This document shows, piece after piece, positions 11,144 to 20,404 of a stretch of DNA of 37,985 nucleotides; position 1 is the first letter of the stretch, and the number at the start of each line of letters is the position of its first letter. The stretch is from Alphaproteobacteria bacterium (GTDB lineage Bacteria > Pseudomonadota > Alphaproteobacteria > Rhodobacterales > Rhodobacteraceae), in NCBI GenBank assembly GCA_009908405.1, contig JAAAPG010000200.1:1-37985 (forward strand), given 5' to 3'. The position numbers and the translations under genes are program-made. The notes under the pieces were generated by a model. It saw nothing but the letters and a program-made list of their open reading frames with translations. It searched no databases and was not told the origin of the DNA.

Positions 11144-12558
11144 TACGAACCCTTCTTGTGGGAAGGCGCGGAATCGAGACCGCGCAATGCATCGACAACG
11201 CGCGACACGCGACTGCCCTTGGAGCCTTTGACCAGGACCACATCACCGGGGGCGACAAGCGTGTGGACGTGATCGAGCAGTTCTTCGGCCGTGCCAACCC
11301 GGCGCCCGCGTTGGCGCAGCGGCAGCGCCGCGTGCAGCGCGGTCATCCGCGATCCGACACAATGCACCTGTCGAACATCGGCCATCGCGGGATCATCGGC
11401 GAGGGCCGCGTGCATCGCGCTCTCGTCCGGGCCGAGTTCCAGCATATCGCCCAGGATGGCAATGCGCCGCCCACCCGGCGCGGGCTTGGTCTGGCCGAGC
11501 AAAGACAGGGCCGCCGCCATCGAGGCCGGGTTGGCGTTGAACGCGTCGTCGATCAGCGTGAAGCTGGCCTCTTCGACCGGGTCGAGCAGGATGGTTTGGC
11601 GAAGTCCCCGTCCGGCGGGGGGGTGCCAGCGCCCCAGCGCCAGCGCTGCGCGCGCAAGGTCCAGACCCAGAGCATGGGCCGCGCCCAGACAGGCCAGCGC
11701 GTTGCTCGCGGCATGGGCCCCGGAATTGACCAGCCGCACCGCCAGCGCCATGCGCCCGACCTTGGCGCGTAGCACAAGCGCCGTGTCGGTCTGGCGGATG
11801 CCATGCAAATGCAGGGGCTGATCGTCCTGCCCCAAGGGCAGACATGTCGCGGCATGGGCGCGGGCGGCTTGCTCCAGAATAGGGCTTGTCGGCAAATCGG
11901 CAGGAAAGATGGCGGTGCCACCGGGTTCCAGCCCTGTAAAGATACTTGCCTTTTCCTGCGCTATCGCTTCCAAAGAGCCCAAGGATTCAAGGTGGGCAGG
12001 CGCGATCGCTGTCACTATTGCAACATTCGGGCGGGCAAGCGCGGTCAGGGGTGCGATTTCGCCCGCATTGCTCATCCCCATCTCGACCACGGCAAAATCG
12101 GCGTCTTGCGGCAGGCGTGCCAGCGTGATCGGCACGCCCCAATGGTTGTTGAAGCTGGCTTCGGCGGCATGAACCTTGCCGAATTCCGCCAACATCTCGC
12201 GCGCCATATCCTTGGTCGAGGTCTTGCCGACAGAGCCTGTAATGCCGATGATCTTTGCCCGGCTGCGCATCCGGCCGGCTGCCCCCAACGCTCGCAGGGC
12301 TTCCATTACATCGGGCACCAGGAGCAAGGGCGCATCCGGTGAAACGCCTTGGGGAATGCGTGAAACAAGCGCGGCGGACGCTCCTTTCGCGAGCGCATCG
12401 GCGACGAAATCATGCCCATCGCGCGCGGCGGAGAGGGCTATGAACAAGTCCCCCGGCTGCAGGCTACGCGTATCCATGGAAATGCCGCGGGCCTGCCAAT
12501 CGGTCGTTGCACGCCCGCCCGTGGCGGTGGCCGCATCGGCGGCGGTCCAGAGCGTCAT
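11143..12558 (-). CDS. murF: UDP-N-acetylmuramoyl-tripeptide--D-alanyl-D-alanine ligase
   Basis: [41 protein letters not shown]; between murE and mraY. Confidence 0.96.
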   Translation of the reverse strand: MTLWTAADAATATGGRATTDWQARGISMDTRSLQPGDLFIALSAARDGHDFVADALAKGASAALVSRIPQGVSPDAPLLLVPDVMEALRALGAAGRMRSRAKIIGITGSVGKTSTKDMAREMLAEFGKVHAAEASFNNHWGVPITLARLPQDADFAVVEMGMSNAGEIAPLTALARPNVAIVTAIAPAHLESLGSLEAIAQEKASIFTGLEPGGTAIFPADLPTSPILEQAARAHAATCLPLGQDDQPLHLHGIRQTDTALVLRAKVGRMALAVRLVNSGAHAASNALACLGAAHALGLDLARAALALGRWHPPAGRGLRQTILLDPVEEASFTLIDDAFNANPASMAAALSLLGQTKPAPGGRRIAILGDMLELGPDESAMHAALADDPAMADVRQVHCVGSRMTALHAALPLRQRGRRVGTAEELLDHVHTLVAPGDVVLVKGSKGSRVSRVVDALRGLDSAPSHKKGS

Positions 12559-14045
12559 GCCCGCTCCTCCAACGCGGCGATGGCCAGCGATGCCTGTTCC
12601 AGATCGTCGAACGGGTAAACCGTATCACCCACGATCTGCCCGGTTTCGTGCCCCTTGCCGGCGATCAGCAGGGCATCGCCCGGCCCCAGCGCATCGACCC
12701 CACGCAAGATGGCCTCGGCGCGGTCTGCGACTTCGGTTCCCGTGGGACAGGCTTTCAGAATCTCTGCACGGATACCGTCTGGATCTTCGGATCTTGGGTT
12801 GTCATCTGTCACAAACACAACATCGGCGTGTTCAGCCGCCGCACCCCCCATCAAGGGACGCTTGCCCCGATCACGATCACCGCCCGCGCCAAAAACGACC
12901 ACCAAACGCCCCATGACATGCGGGCGCAGGGCTTGCAGCGCGACGCCCAAAGCATCGGGCGTATGCGCGTAATCGACGAAAACGGTCGCCCCGTTGGCGC
13001 GCGTTCCTGCATGCTGCATGCGCCCGCGCACGCCATCCAGACGGGGCAGTTGCGCGGCGGCCTCTGACGGGTCGGCGCCGCAGGCCAACACAAGGCCATA
13101 GGACACAAGCACGTTCTGCGCCTGAAAACCGCCGATCAACGGCAGGGTTTGCTGGTGGGTCACGCCATCATAGGAAAAGCGCAGAACCTGACCGGACGGG
13201 TCAAACCGTTGACCCAAAAGCCGGATATCGGCATCGTCATCGCGCCCCACGGTCAGCGTGCCCAAGCCGCGCGCTTCGGCAATCGCCAACAGGTCGGCCC
13301 CGCGCGGGTCGTCCATGTTCAGCACGGCAACACCATCTTCCGGCAGGATGCGTTCGAACAACAACGCTTTCGCTGCGAAATAGGCGTCCATCGTCAGATG
13401 GTAATCCAGATGGTCTTGCGTGAAATTCGTGAAACCGGCAGCGCGCAGGGTCACGCCGTCCAGTCGCCGTTGTTCCAAACCGTGCGAGGACGCTTCCATC
13501 GCGCAATGGGTCACACCCTCGTGCGCCATGTCCGCCAGCAACCGGTGCAATGTCACGCTATCGGGCGTGGTGTGGCCCAAAGGCGCGCTATAGGCGCCTT
13601 CGACCCCGGTGGTACCCAGATTGGCGGCCTCTAGCCCCAAAGCGGCCCAAAGCTGGCGCGTGAAGCTGGCGACAGAGGTCTTTCCATTGGTGCCCGTCAC
13701 CGCGGCCATGACAGCCGGTTGCGCCCCGAACCACAGGGCCGCCGCCCCGGACAAGGCCGCGCGGGGGTCTTCGGCCAGCACCAGTGCTGCATCGGACGCG
13801 GACAGCGCATCCGCCGCGATCTCGGCCCCCGCGCGGTTTGTCAGGATGGAGCTTGCACCGCGCGCCAAGGCCGTCGCGATATACTCTGCCCCGTGCACCC
13901 GGCTGCCGGGAAGGGCCGCGAACAACATGCCCTTCTGGACAGAGCGGCTGTCCAACCCGATACCGCTGACGGCAACATTCCCGCCCCGGCTGGGGTTCAG
14001 GCCAAGCTCTGACAGGCGTCGGGCTGGACGGTCGGACACACGCAA
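12555..14045 (-). CDS. murE: UDP-N-acetylmuramoyl-L-alanyl-D-glutamate--2,6-diaminopimelate ligase
   Basis: VTGTNGKTSVASFTRQLW, MEASSHGLEQRRLDG, DDNPRSEDP (meso-DAP specificity motif DNPR), GKGHE. Confidence 0.97.
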   Translation of the reverse strand: MRVSDRPARRLSELGLNPSRGGNVAVSGIGLDSRSVQKGMLFAALPGSRVHGAEYIATALARGASSILTNRAGAEIAADALSASDAALVLAEDPRAALSGAAALWFGAQPAVMAAVTGTNGKTSVASFTRQLWAALGLEAANLGTTGVEGAYSAPLGHTTPDSVTLHRLLADMAHEGVTHCAMEASSHGLEQRRLDGVTLRAAGFTNFTQDHLDYHLTMDAYFAAKALLFERILPEDGVAVLNMDDPRGADLLAIAEARGLGTLTVGRDDDADIRLLGQRFDPSGQVLRFSYDGVTHQQTLPLIGGFQAQNVLVSYGLVLACGADPSEAAAQLPRLDGVRGRMQHAGTRANGATVFVDYAHTPDALGVALQALRPHVMGRLVVVFGAGGDRDRGKRPLMGGAAAEHADVVFVTDDNPRSEDPDGIRAEILKACPTGTEVADRAEAILRGVDALGPGDALLIAGKGHETGQIVGDTVYPFDDLEQASLAIAALEERA

Positions 14046-14135
14046 GTTCCTTCAAGTCGGCCAGTTGATCGGCCAGGTCGCAGTGGTGTTACCCCGTTTT
14101 GCCGGGCGGGTTCAATGGCCCCCGCACGACAGGGA

Positions 14136-15923
14136 TCATTGCGCGCGCGCGTCCGCGCGCAAACGCGCCTCGGCCTCCGCACGGGCTGTCGGACGAACCC
14201 CAAGCAGCGGGGCGACCCTGCGGATGACCTCTGCCGCGACGGGCACCGCGGTCCACCCGGCGGTGCGGCGCGGTTCCGGCCCGGTTGTGTCAATGGCTTC
14301 GTCCAGCGTCACGATCAGCACGTATTTCGGGTCATGCGACGGGAAGACACTGGCGAATGTGGCCAGCACCGCGTCCTCTTCGTAGCCCCCGTTCGGACCC
14401 GGTTTGTCGGCAGATCCGGTCTTGCCGCCGACGGGGTATCCAGCAATCCGCGCGAAAGAGGCGGTCCCCTCATGCACCACCTTGTGCAGGATATGGCGCA
14501 TCCGGGCCGAGCTTTGCGGGCTGATGATCTGCGCACCCTCTTGCGGTGCGTCACGGCGCAACAGCGTGGGCGTTATCTTTTGCCCCCCATTGACCAGGGT
14601 CGCATACCCTGCTGCCAGCGCCAGCGGACTGGTCGTCATGCCATGCCCGTAGGAAATGGTCATGGCCGACAGTTCTGACCACGGATCGGGCAAAATCGGC
14701 TTTGCGCGCGCGGCCTCGGCCAGTTCGATCCGCGCAGGGTCCAGAAACCCGAAGCCGCGCAGAAAGGCTTTCTGTCGTTCCGCGCCGATGGCCTGAATCA
14801 TGCGCGCGGTCCCGATATTCGAGGATTTGATCATCACCTTGGTCACCGACATCTCGGACCCGTAATCGCGGAAATCCTCGATCTCGAACCGGCCCCATTT
14901 CAGCGGACCGCGGGTATCGATGACCGTGTCGGGCGTGACATCGCCCTGGTCCAGCGCCTGCGCCACGGCGAAGGATTTCATGACAGACCCAAGCTCGTAA
15001 TACCCCTGCACCGCGCGATTGAAAATCGGGCTGTCGGCCGGGTCGCCCTCGGTCGGCGGGGCCGGTCGGTCATTGGGGTCGAAATCCGGCAAGGACACCA
15101 GGCTGAGCACTTCTCCGGTCTGCGCATCCATCATGACCGCGCTCGCCCCGCGCGCATTTAGCACGGTCATACCCCCCGACAGCACTTCGGTTATGGTGGC
15201 CTGAAGCGGCAGGTCGATCGACAAGCGCAGCGGCTCAGTGGCGCGGGCCGGGTCGCGCAGGCGCTCCTCGAAAAACAGTTCTGCCCCGGCCACGCCCAGC
15301 AATTCCGCCGCGCGCACGCCCTGCTCGCCAAAGCGGGCACCGCCCAGAACATGCGCCGCGATGCGCCCGTTGGGGTAGACACGCATCTTGCGCGGGCCGA
15401 ACATCAGTCCCGGCTCTCCGATATCATGCACCGCTTGTTGCTGTTCCGGTGACAAGCGCGTGCGCACCCAGACGAATTTCCGCGCGGGGTCGGTAAAGCG
15501 CGCCGCAAGACGCTCGGCGTCCATATCCGGGAAAATGCGGCCCAGTTCGCGCGCCGCGCGCTGCGGGTCCACCATGCGGCGGGTTTCGGCGTAGAGTGCA
15601 TGCGTGGCAAGATTGGTCGCCAGAACGCGGCCGTTGCGGTCGGTAATGTCGGCGCGCGCACCGGAGATGTCCTCGACCAGTCCGGCCCGGACCTGCAACG
15701 GTTCGGTTGCGGCCAACAGCCCCATCCGTGCGCCCAGAAGCACGAAACCCGACAGGAACAGCAGTGCCAGCACCAAAAGCCGCAGCTCTGCCCGCACACG
15801 TCCGGTATCGCGCAGGGCCTGACGGCGCAAACGCAGGTTTTCCTGTTCGATATGGTCGGGATCTTCGCCTTGCGCACGGGCTTGCAAAATACGCGCGAGG
15901 GGTCTCAGGGGCGTGCGGATCAT
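14136..15923 (-). CDS. ftsI: Penicillin-binding protein 3 / peptidoglycan transpeptidase
   Basis: YELGSVMKSF (SxxK), SSNIGT (SxN), VGGKTGSADKPG (KTG). Start set to ATG 15923 (MIRTPLRPLARIL) rather than the longer ORF. Confidence 0.94.
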   Translation of the reverse strand: MIRTPLRPLARILQARAQGEDPDHIEQENLRLRRQALRDTGRVRAELRLLVLALLFLSGFVLLGARMGLLAATEPLQVRAGLVEDISGARADITDRNGRVLATNLATHALYAETRRMVDPQRAARELGRIFPDMDAERLAARFTDPARKFVWVRTRLSPEQQQAVHDIGEPGLMFGPRKMRVYPNGRIAAHVLGGARFGEQGVRAAELLGVAGAELFFEERLRDPARATEPLRLSIDLPLQATITEVLSGGMTVLNARGASAVMMDAQTGEVLSLVSLPDFDPNDRPAPPTEGDPADSPIFNRAVQGYYELGSVMKSFAVAQALDQGDVTPDTVIDTRGPLKWGRFEIEDFRDYGSEMSVTKVMIKSSNIGTARMIQAIGAERQKAFLRGFGFLDPARIELAEAARAKPILPDPWSELSAMTISYGHGMTTSPLALAAGYATLVNGGQKITPTLLRRDAPQEGAQIISPQSSARMRHILHKVVHEGTASFARIAGYPVGGKTGSADKPGPNGGYEEDAVLATFASVFPSHDPKYVLIVTLDEAIDTTGPEPRRTAGWTAVPVAAEVIRRVAPLLGVRPTARAEAEARLRADARAQ

Positions 15924-16303
15924 GGCTGCTCCTCGGCTTCGGTGGGGCGCGCGCCGGACAAGGCCTCGAGTGATCCGAACACCTCGACCCCGGCGCCCAG
16001 GTCCAACCTGGCCTGTGGCGCGGGATAGGCGATATCGCCGATCTCTCCGAAATGTTCGGCCGTGATTGGCATCAGCTTTAGCGCTTCGAAATTCACTTCG
16101 ACCAGCGCGCGCAACCGATCGGGACGGTTCAGATAGGCCCATTCCACGCGCTGCACCGCGATCTCTGCTTCCAGACGGGCGATCTCACGCTCCAGGCTGG
16201 CGCGGGTATTCATCGCCTGTTGGGTCAGATGGTTTTCGCGATACGCCCATGTCGCCAGCCCGATGACCGCAAGCGCCGTGACCAGATAAAGAATACTTCG
16301 CAT
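15920..16303 (-). CDS. ftsL: Cell division protein FtsL-like
   Basis: Single N-terminal TM plus coiled coil (ASLEREIARLEAEIAVQRVEWAYLNRPDRL) between ftsI and rsmH. Confidence 0.88.
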   Translation of the reverse strand: MRSILYLVTALAVIGLATWAYRENHLTQQAMNTRASLEREIARLEAEIAVQRVEWAYLNRPDRLRALVEVNFEALKLMPITAEHFGEIGDIAYPAPQARLDLGAGVEVFGSLEALSGARPTEAEEQP

Positions 16304-16306
16304 GGG

Positions 16307-17284
16307 TTACACCTCTGATATCCGGGGCAGACCAAGGGCGGCGCGATCGGCCGGACCGGCAGGCGCATCCGTGCGCTGCGCCAGTCGCAACCGGGCTGAC
16401 CGCGCGCGTGGGTTGGCGCGCAGCTCGGCCTCGTCGGCGGCGATGCCCTTCTTTTCGATCAGGCGAAAGCGCGGCTGAACCTGCGGGGCTTCGGGCGCGA
16501 AACGGTTGCCGCCGCCGCCCTGCGCGGCGCGCTGCGCCAGGAAGCGCTTGACCACCCGATCCTCCAGCGAATGAAAGCTGACAACGGCCAGCTTGCCGCC
16601 GGGTTTTAGCGCGCGTTCCGCCGCTTCCAGCCCGTCGATCAAGGCATCGAATTCGGCATTCACCGCGATACGCAAGCCTTGAAAACTGCGGGTCGCGGGA
16701 TGGATTTGCCCCGGCTTGGGGCGCGGCAGGCAACCGGCGACGATCTGCGCCAACTGGCCGGTGCGCTCTATCGGGGCCTCGGCGCGCGCGCGCAGGATCG
16801 CGCGGGCAATCCGGCGGCTGGCGCGTTCCTCGCCATAGTGGAACAGGATATCCGCCAGCGCGCTTTCCGACGCGCCGTTGACAATGTCACGCGCGGACGG
16901 CCCGGATTGCGACATCCGCATGTCCAAGGGGCCATCCTTGCCAAAGGAAAATCCGCGTTCGGGCAGGTCCAACTGCATGCTGGACACACCAAGGTCCAGA
17001 ACAACCCCGTCAAGCGGCTGGCCCGCATGCGCATCGAGCCGGGCGAAATTGCCCTGCACCAGCCGTAGCCGTTCGCCAAACTCCGCCCCCCAGTCGCGCG
17101 CCATGTCCAGCGCCAGGGGATCGCGGTCCACGCCGATCAACTGGTCCACCCCGGCGCGCAACAATTCACGCGCGTAACCGCCCGCGCCCAGCGTGCCGTC
17201 CAGCCAGACCCCCGAAATCGGGGCCAGGTGCGTCAGGATGGGCTGTAACAGAACCGGGATATGCGGGCTTGCGTCTGGCATCAC
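16307..17284 (-). CDS. rsmH: 16S rRNA (cytosine(1402)-N(4))-methyltransferase
   Basis: [65 protein letters not shown]. Confidence 0.97.
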   Translation of the reverse strand: MMPDASPHIPVLLQPILTHLAPISGVWLDGTLGAGGYARELLRAGVDQLIGVDRDPLALDMARDWGAEFGERLRLVQGNFARLDAHAGQPLDGVVLDLGVSSMQLDLPERGFSFGKDGPLDMRMSQSGPSARDIVNGASESALADILFHYGEERASRRIARAILRARAEAPIERTGQLAQIVAGCLPRPKPGQIHPATRSFQGLRIAVNAEFDALIDGLEAAERALKPGGKLAVVSFHSLEDRVVKRFLAQRAAQGGGGNRFAPEAPQVQPRFRLIEKKGIAADEAELRANPRARSARLRLAQRTDAPAGPADRAALGLPRISEV

Positions 17285-17286
17285 AC

Positions 17287-17868
17287 TCAGCGACGGCGGG
17301 ACAGGGTGTCGCGCAACAGGTCGGCCTCTGTCCCCACCGCGCTTGACGGACGCGGCGGCAGATGTATGCGCGCATCGAAATCGGGGGCCTGGTCGGCGAG
17401 GAACACCTCCGTGCGGCTGGACTTGACGGCTTTGAACGTGTCTTCTTTCCAGATCTGGAAATGATCGCCCTTGGCAATGAAGAACGCGGCCTCGTTCGGG
17501 TCCAGCTCCAGCTTGTCACGCAGGCGTTGCGGCAACACGATCCGCCCGTCCTCGTCGATCTGGGCATCGGCGGCATGACCATGGAAGGTCAGCTCCAGCG
17601 TTTCGCGCTCCGGGCTGCCGGGCTGCATCAGGTCAATCCGATCCTCGATATCCTCGATGGCGTTCAACGTGTAGCAATCCAGCCGCTTCTGGCTGTCCAG
17701 ACCGTAAACGATAACAAGATTGGGGCGCAGGCCGTCGGTCCAGTCCGGGTCGCCCACTTCGATCACGCGTCGGAAGCTGGCCGGGATCGAGACCCGGCCT
17801 TTGCTATCCACCTTCTGGTGGAAAGAGCCTCTGAACCTGCGTGCCACCTTGGGCGGTCCTTCGTCCAT
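17287..17868 (-). CDS. mraZ: Transcriptional regulator MraZ
   Basis: [24 protein letters not shown] and [18 protein letters not shown] (AbrB-like repeats); first gene of the dcw cluster. Confidence 0.93.
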   Translation of the reverse strand: MDEGPPKVARRFRGSFHQKVDSKGRVSIPASFRRVIEVGDPDWTDGLRPNLVIVYGLDSQKRLDCYTLNAIEDIEDRIDLMQPGSPERETLELTFHGHAADAQIDEDGRIVLPQRLRDKLELDPNEAAFFIAKGDHFQIWKEDTFKAVKSSRTEVFLADQAPDFDARIHLPPRPSSAVGTEADLLRDTLSRRR

Positions 17869-17891
17869 GCGCGGCGCGCGTCACGCGCCAG

Positions 17892-17936
17892 AAATGAAAA
17901 CGGCGGATCGAGCTGCTGCCACTGCCCGATCCGCCG
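17892..17936 (-). terminator. Intrinsic terminator/attenuator in the mraZ (dcw) 5' leader
   Basis: Perfect 10-bp stem CGGCGGATCG (17901-17910) / CGATCCGCCG (17927-17936); on the minus strand followed by TTTTCATTTC, before the mraZ ATG at 17868. Confidence 0.75.
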
Positions 17937-18199
17937 ACTGTCCCATCGCTGGGTGCCCGGTTGGCGCTCGCTTCCTTGGGGGGAGGGGATGCTGCTCGCG
18001 AGCGCGCCGGATCTGTGTTTTGGAAGATAAAGCGGGTGCCTGTATGAACTCTGCCTCTGCGGGGTCTTGGTGCCCCTGTGATGCCCGTTTATCTTGGAAC
18101 AATGATTGCCATGGGATTTCATGGTAATCAATCATCTTCTGGCAGATTTTTGAAAAATATCCTGGGAGACCGACCCCAACATACAGAATTAAATCTCTG
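17893..18199 (-). ncRNA. Candidate UpsM-like sRNA/leader RNA upstream of mraZ
   Basis: Region between a sigma-70-like promoter and the leader terminator, in the same genomic place as the R. sphaeroides UpsM sRNA. No sequence homology was tested. Confidence 0.45.
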
Positions 18200-18205
18200 A
18201 TATTG

Positions 18206-18234
18206 ATAATCCTATCTACATATTGTGAGAACAA
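18206..18234 (-). promoter_or_regulatory. Candidate sigma-70 promoter for the dcw leader
   Basis: Minus strand TTGTTC (18229-18234) - 17 nt - GATTAT (18206-18211) in an AT-rich stretch. Confidence 0.45.
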
Positions 18235-18388
18235 AAATAGATCACATCTAAATAAGTTGTCGGAACAGGCCTGTCCAAGGATGATGCATCTGTTCCCGTA
18301 AAATCCCGATATCTTGCCGACCAGTACCGGAGTGTTGCGGTTCTGACACAGGCTTAACGGCTTTCGGCGCGAAAGCGCATGAAAAATA

Positions 18389-18418
18389 CGCCCGAATCAC
18401 GGCCAAGTGATTCGGGCG
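18389..18418 (-). terminator. Intrinsic terminator of mrp
   Basis: Perfect 12-bp stem CGCCCGAATCAC-GGCCAA-GTGATTCGGGCG; on the minus strand followed by TATTTTTC; lies about 60 nt past the mrp stop (18482). Confidence 0.85.
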
Positions 18419-18481
18419 TTACGCCAATCAAAGGGCACATCGCAGATTCCATGTAATCCCGAAAGGCGAGCGGCAGAAGGC

Positions 18482-19540
18482 TCAGAGCGATGCGATCAAT
18501 TGATCTGCAATCCGCGCATAGGCTTGCGCGACCAAGCTGTCCGTGGCCGCGACCGGCACACCGCCGTCCCCGGACAGGCGCACTTCCAGGCTGAGCGGCA
18601 ATTCTCCCAGAAAGGGCAGGCCCTGTTTTTGCGCCTCGCGCCGGACCCCGCCCTCGCCGAAGATATGCTCCTCGTGCCCGCATTGCGGGCAGATGAAGGT
18701 GGACATGTTTTCGATCAGGCCAAGCACGGGGGTTTTCAGAGTGTCGAACGCGCGCAGCGCCTTGCGCGCATCCAGCAGCGCCACATCCTGCGGGGTCGAT
18801 ACGACAATTGCGCCACGCACATCGAACTTGCTGCACAAGGTAAGCTGTATATCTCCCGTGCCCGGTGGCATGTCCACGATCAGGACATCCAGCGCGCCCC
18901 ATTCAACCTGTGTCAGCAATTGTTGGAGCGCGCCCATCAGCATCGGCCCGCGCCAGATGACGGCCTCGTCCGCTTTCATCATCAGCCCGATCGAGATCAT
19001 GCGCACGCCATGCGCTTCTGGCGGAATTATGCGCTTGCCATCGGGGGACGCCGGGCGCTTGTCGACACCCATCATCTTTGGCTGGCTGGGGCCGTAGATA
19101 TCGGCATCCAGCAGGCCCACGCGCAGCCCCTTGCGCTCAAGGGCCACTGCCAGGTTCGCCGCGACCGTCGATTTGCCGACCCCACCCTTGCCAGAGCCGA
19201 TGGCGATCAGGTTGGCCACACCGGGAACGGCCTGCCGCCCCTCTTGCGGCGTCGGATGGCGTCCGATCTTCAGCTTGGGTTCCGGTTTCGGCGGTGTATG
19301 CGACGTCAACGCGACCGCTGCCGATTGGACGCCGGGCAGCTCGGTCACAACGCGTTCGGCCTGCGCGCGTACCTCGGAATACGCCTTGGCGATCTCGGCT
19401 GACGGAGTTTCAATCACGAAACGGACGGATTGACCATCAACGACCAAGGCGCGAACCAGGTCTCGGGCGACAAGAGTGCCCCCATCCGGCAAGGCAACCG
19501 TGTCGAGCGCGGCCAATATGTCGTCATGCGTTGGGGTCAT
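18482..19540 (-). CDS. mrp: Iron-sulfur cluster carrier / P-loop ATPase Mrp (ApbC)
   Basis: IGSGKGGVGKSTVAANLAVALERKGLRVGLLDADIYGPS, DVLIVDMPPGTGD, ENMSTFICPQCGHEEHIFGEGG. Confidence 0.94.
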   Translation of the reverse strand: MTPTHDDILAALDTVALPDGGTLVARDLVRALVVDGQSVRFVIETPSAEIAKAYSEVRAQAERVVTELPGVQSAAVALTSHTPPKPEPKLKIGRHPTPQEGRQAVPGVANLIAIGSGKGGVGKSTVAANLAVALERKGLRVGLLDADIYGPSQPKMMGVDKRPASPDGKRIIPPEAHGVRMISIGLMMKADEAVIWRGPMLMGALQQLLTQVEWGALDVLIVDMPPGTGDIQLTLCSKFDVRGAIVVSTPQDVALLDARKALRAFDTLKTPVLGLIENMSTFICPQCGHEEHIFGEGGVRREAQKQGLPFLGELPLSLEVRLSGDGGVPVAATDSLVAQAYARIADQLIASL

Positions 19541-19787
19541 CTGTGGCTCCGTTTCTAAACTCGATGATAAAATGGGCATGACGCGGCGGGCGACAAGGGC
19601 CAAAACACCGCCGCAGGCGCGGCACGCGCTGTGGGGTCCTACCGTGTCAGAGACCTTTGCCGCGGCTTCGCCGATGAATTGGCGCCTTCTTCGCACATGT
19701 TTTTACCAGTTGATCGAAGGCGCGCCCATTCTTTGAGCGGAATCCGAATTTACCCAACGTAAGCATGACTCTAGCGCATAGCGGCAT

Positions 19788-19822
19788 TGCAGCATTCTCC
19801 ATTGTGCAAATGCAGCATTCTC
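19788..19822. repeat. Two perfect 12-bp direct repeats TGCAGCATTCTC upstream of the DUF1127 gene
   Basis: TGCAGCATTCTC at 19788-19799 and 19811-19822, 23-bp period, about 60-90 bp before ATG 19879. Confidence 0.6.
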
Positions 19823-19878
19823 TTATCTTCATTTGTAACAGGCCGGGTTGGCCGAGACAGTTTCAAAGGTGCTTCGAA

Positions 19879-20091
19879 ATGGCGCATATCGCAGAAAATA
19901 GCGGCACGGTTGGCGCAAATCTGCCCTTCTTCGGGCTGGTGAAGCGTATCTCGGACGCGGTCGCACGCCGCCGGGTCTACAACCGAACATATGCCGAGCT
20001 GAATAACCTGACCACCCGTGAACTGGATGACCTGGGGATCAGCCGGTCGATGATTTCGCGCCTCGCCTATGAGGCTGCATTCGAGAATTGA
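19879..20091 (+). CDS. Small DUF1127 protein (CcaF1-like by synteny)
   Basis: RRVYNRTYAELNNLTTRELDDLGISRSMISRLAYEAAFEN is DUF1127-like; immediately upstream of the CCTCCTCCC hairpin array. Confidence 0.88.
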   Translation: MAHIAENSGTVGANLPFFGLVKRISDAVARRRVYNRTYAELNNLTTRELDDLGISRSMISRLAYEAAFEN

Positions 20092-20094
20092 GTT

Positions 20095-20162
20095 TCAGGC
20101 CCTACCCTCCTCCCGGGGCTTGATTACGGCGGCGGCTGTTTCCTCCTCCCTCGGCCGCCGCC
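20095..20162 (+). ncRNA. CcsR/cuckoo-type sRNA, unit 1
   Basis: Hairpin 20095-20123 (TCAGGCCC/GGGCTTGA) and hairpin 20128-20162 (GGCGGCGGC/GCCGCCGCC), each with CCTCCTCCC in the loop (20106-20114, 20142-20150). Confidence 0.8.
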
Positions 20163-20201
20163 AGATATACCGCATCGGTTTTCGGACCTGGCTGCGGAAC
20201 A

Positions 20202-20274
20202 GAACGTTCGCCCTTATCCTCCTCCCAAGGGCGTTCGCAAGGTCGCCGGCGTCCTCCTCCCTGCCGGTTGCCTT
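20202..20274 (+). ncRNA. CcsR/cuckoo-type sRNA, unit 2
   Basis: Hairpins around CGCCCTT/AAGGGCG (20209-20233) and AAGGTCGCCGGC/GCCGGTTGCCTT (20239-20274), loops carrying CCTCCTCCC (20218-20226, 20253-20261). Confidence 0.8.
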
Positions 20275-20300
20275 CACGAAGGGGCCCTAGGCCCATGACA

Positions 20301-20390
20301 TTGTTTCGGCCCCCCTCCTCCTCCCTGGGGTCGTACAAAAATCGGCGGCAGTCCCCTCCTCCTCCCTGGGACTGTCGCCTTTTTGTTTTG
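20301..20390 (+). ncRNA. CcsR/cuckoo-type sRNA, unit 3, ending in an intrinsic terminator
   Basis: Hairpin TTGTTTCGGCCCC/GGGGTCGTACAA (20301-20338) and GGCGGCAGTCCC/GGGACTGTCGCC (20344-20379), loops with CCTCCTCCC (20317-20325, 20358-20366), then TTTTTGTTTTG. Confidence 0.82.
20344..20390 (+). terminator. Terminal hairpin of the sRNA array; potentially bidirectional terminator shared with fliP
   Basis: 12-bp stem flanked by ACAAAAAT upstream and CTTTTTGTTTTG downstream; fliP stop on the opposite strand at 20405. Confidence 0.75.
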
Positions 20391-20404
20391 GCAGGGCCAA
20401 ACCG

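Noticed and set aside
8456-11272. 938-aa plus-strand ORF
   Set aside because: Antisense to murD and mraY; low-complexity His/Arg/Gln-rich translation typical of a shadow frame in high-GC DNA.
14046-14135. Small gene between murE and ftsI
   Set aside because: Only 90 bp with no convincing start/RBS/ORF; treated as a spacer.
17994-18003. GCTCGCGAGC palindrome in mraZ leader
   Set aside because: Short GC palindrome, expected by chance at this base composition.
17940-18300. MraZ-binding box array (repeated TGGGN motifs)
   Set aside because: Only scattered TGGG occurrences, with no regular about 10-bp spacing, so not supported.
20101-20370. CRISPR array interpretation of the CCTCCTCC repeats
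   Set aside because: Repeat core is only 9 bp, spacing is irregular and each copy lies in a hairpin loop; no cas genes.
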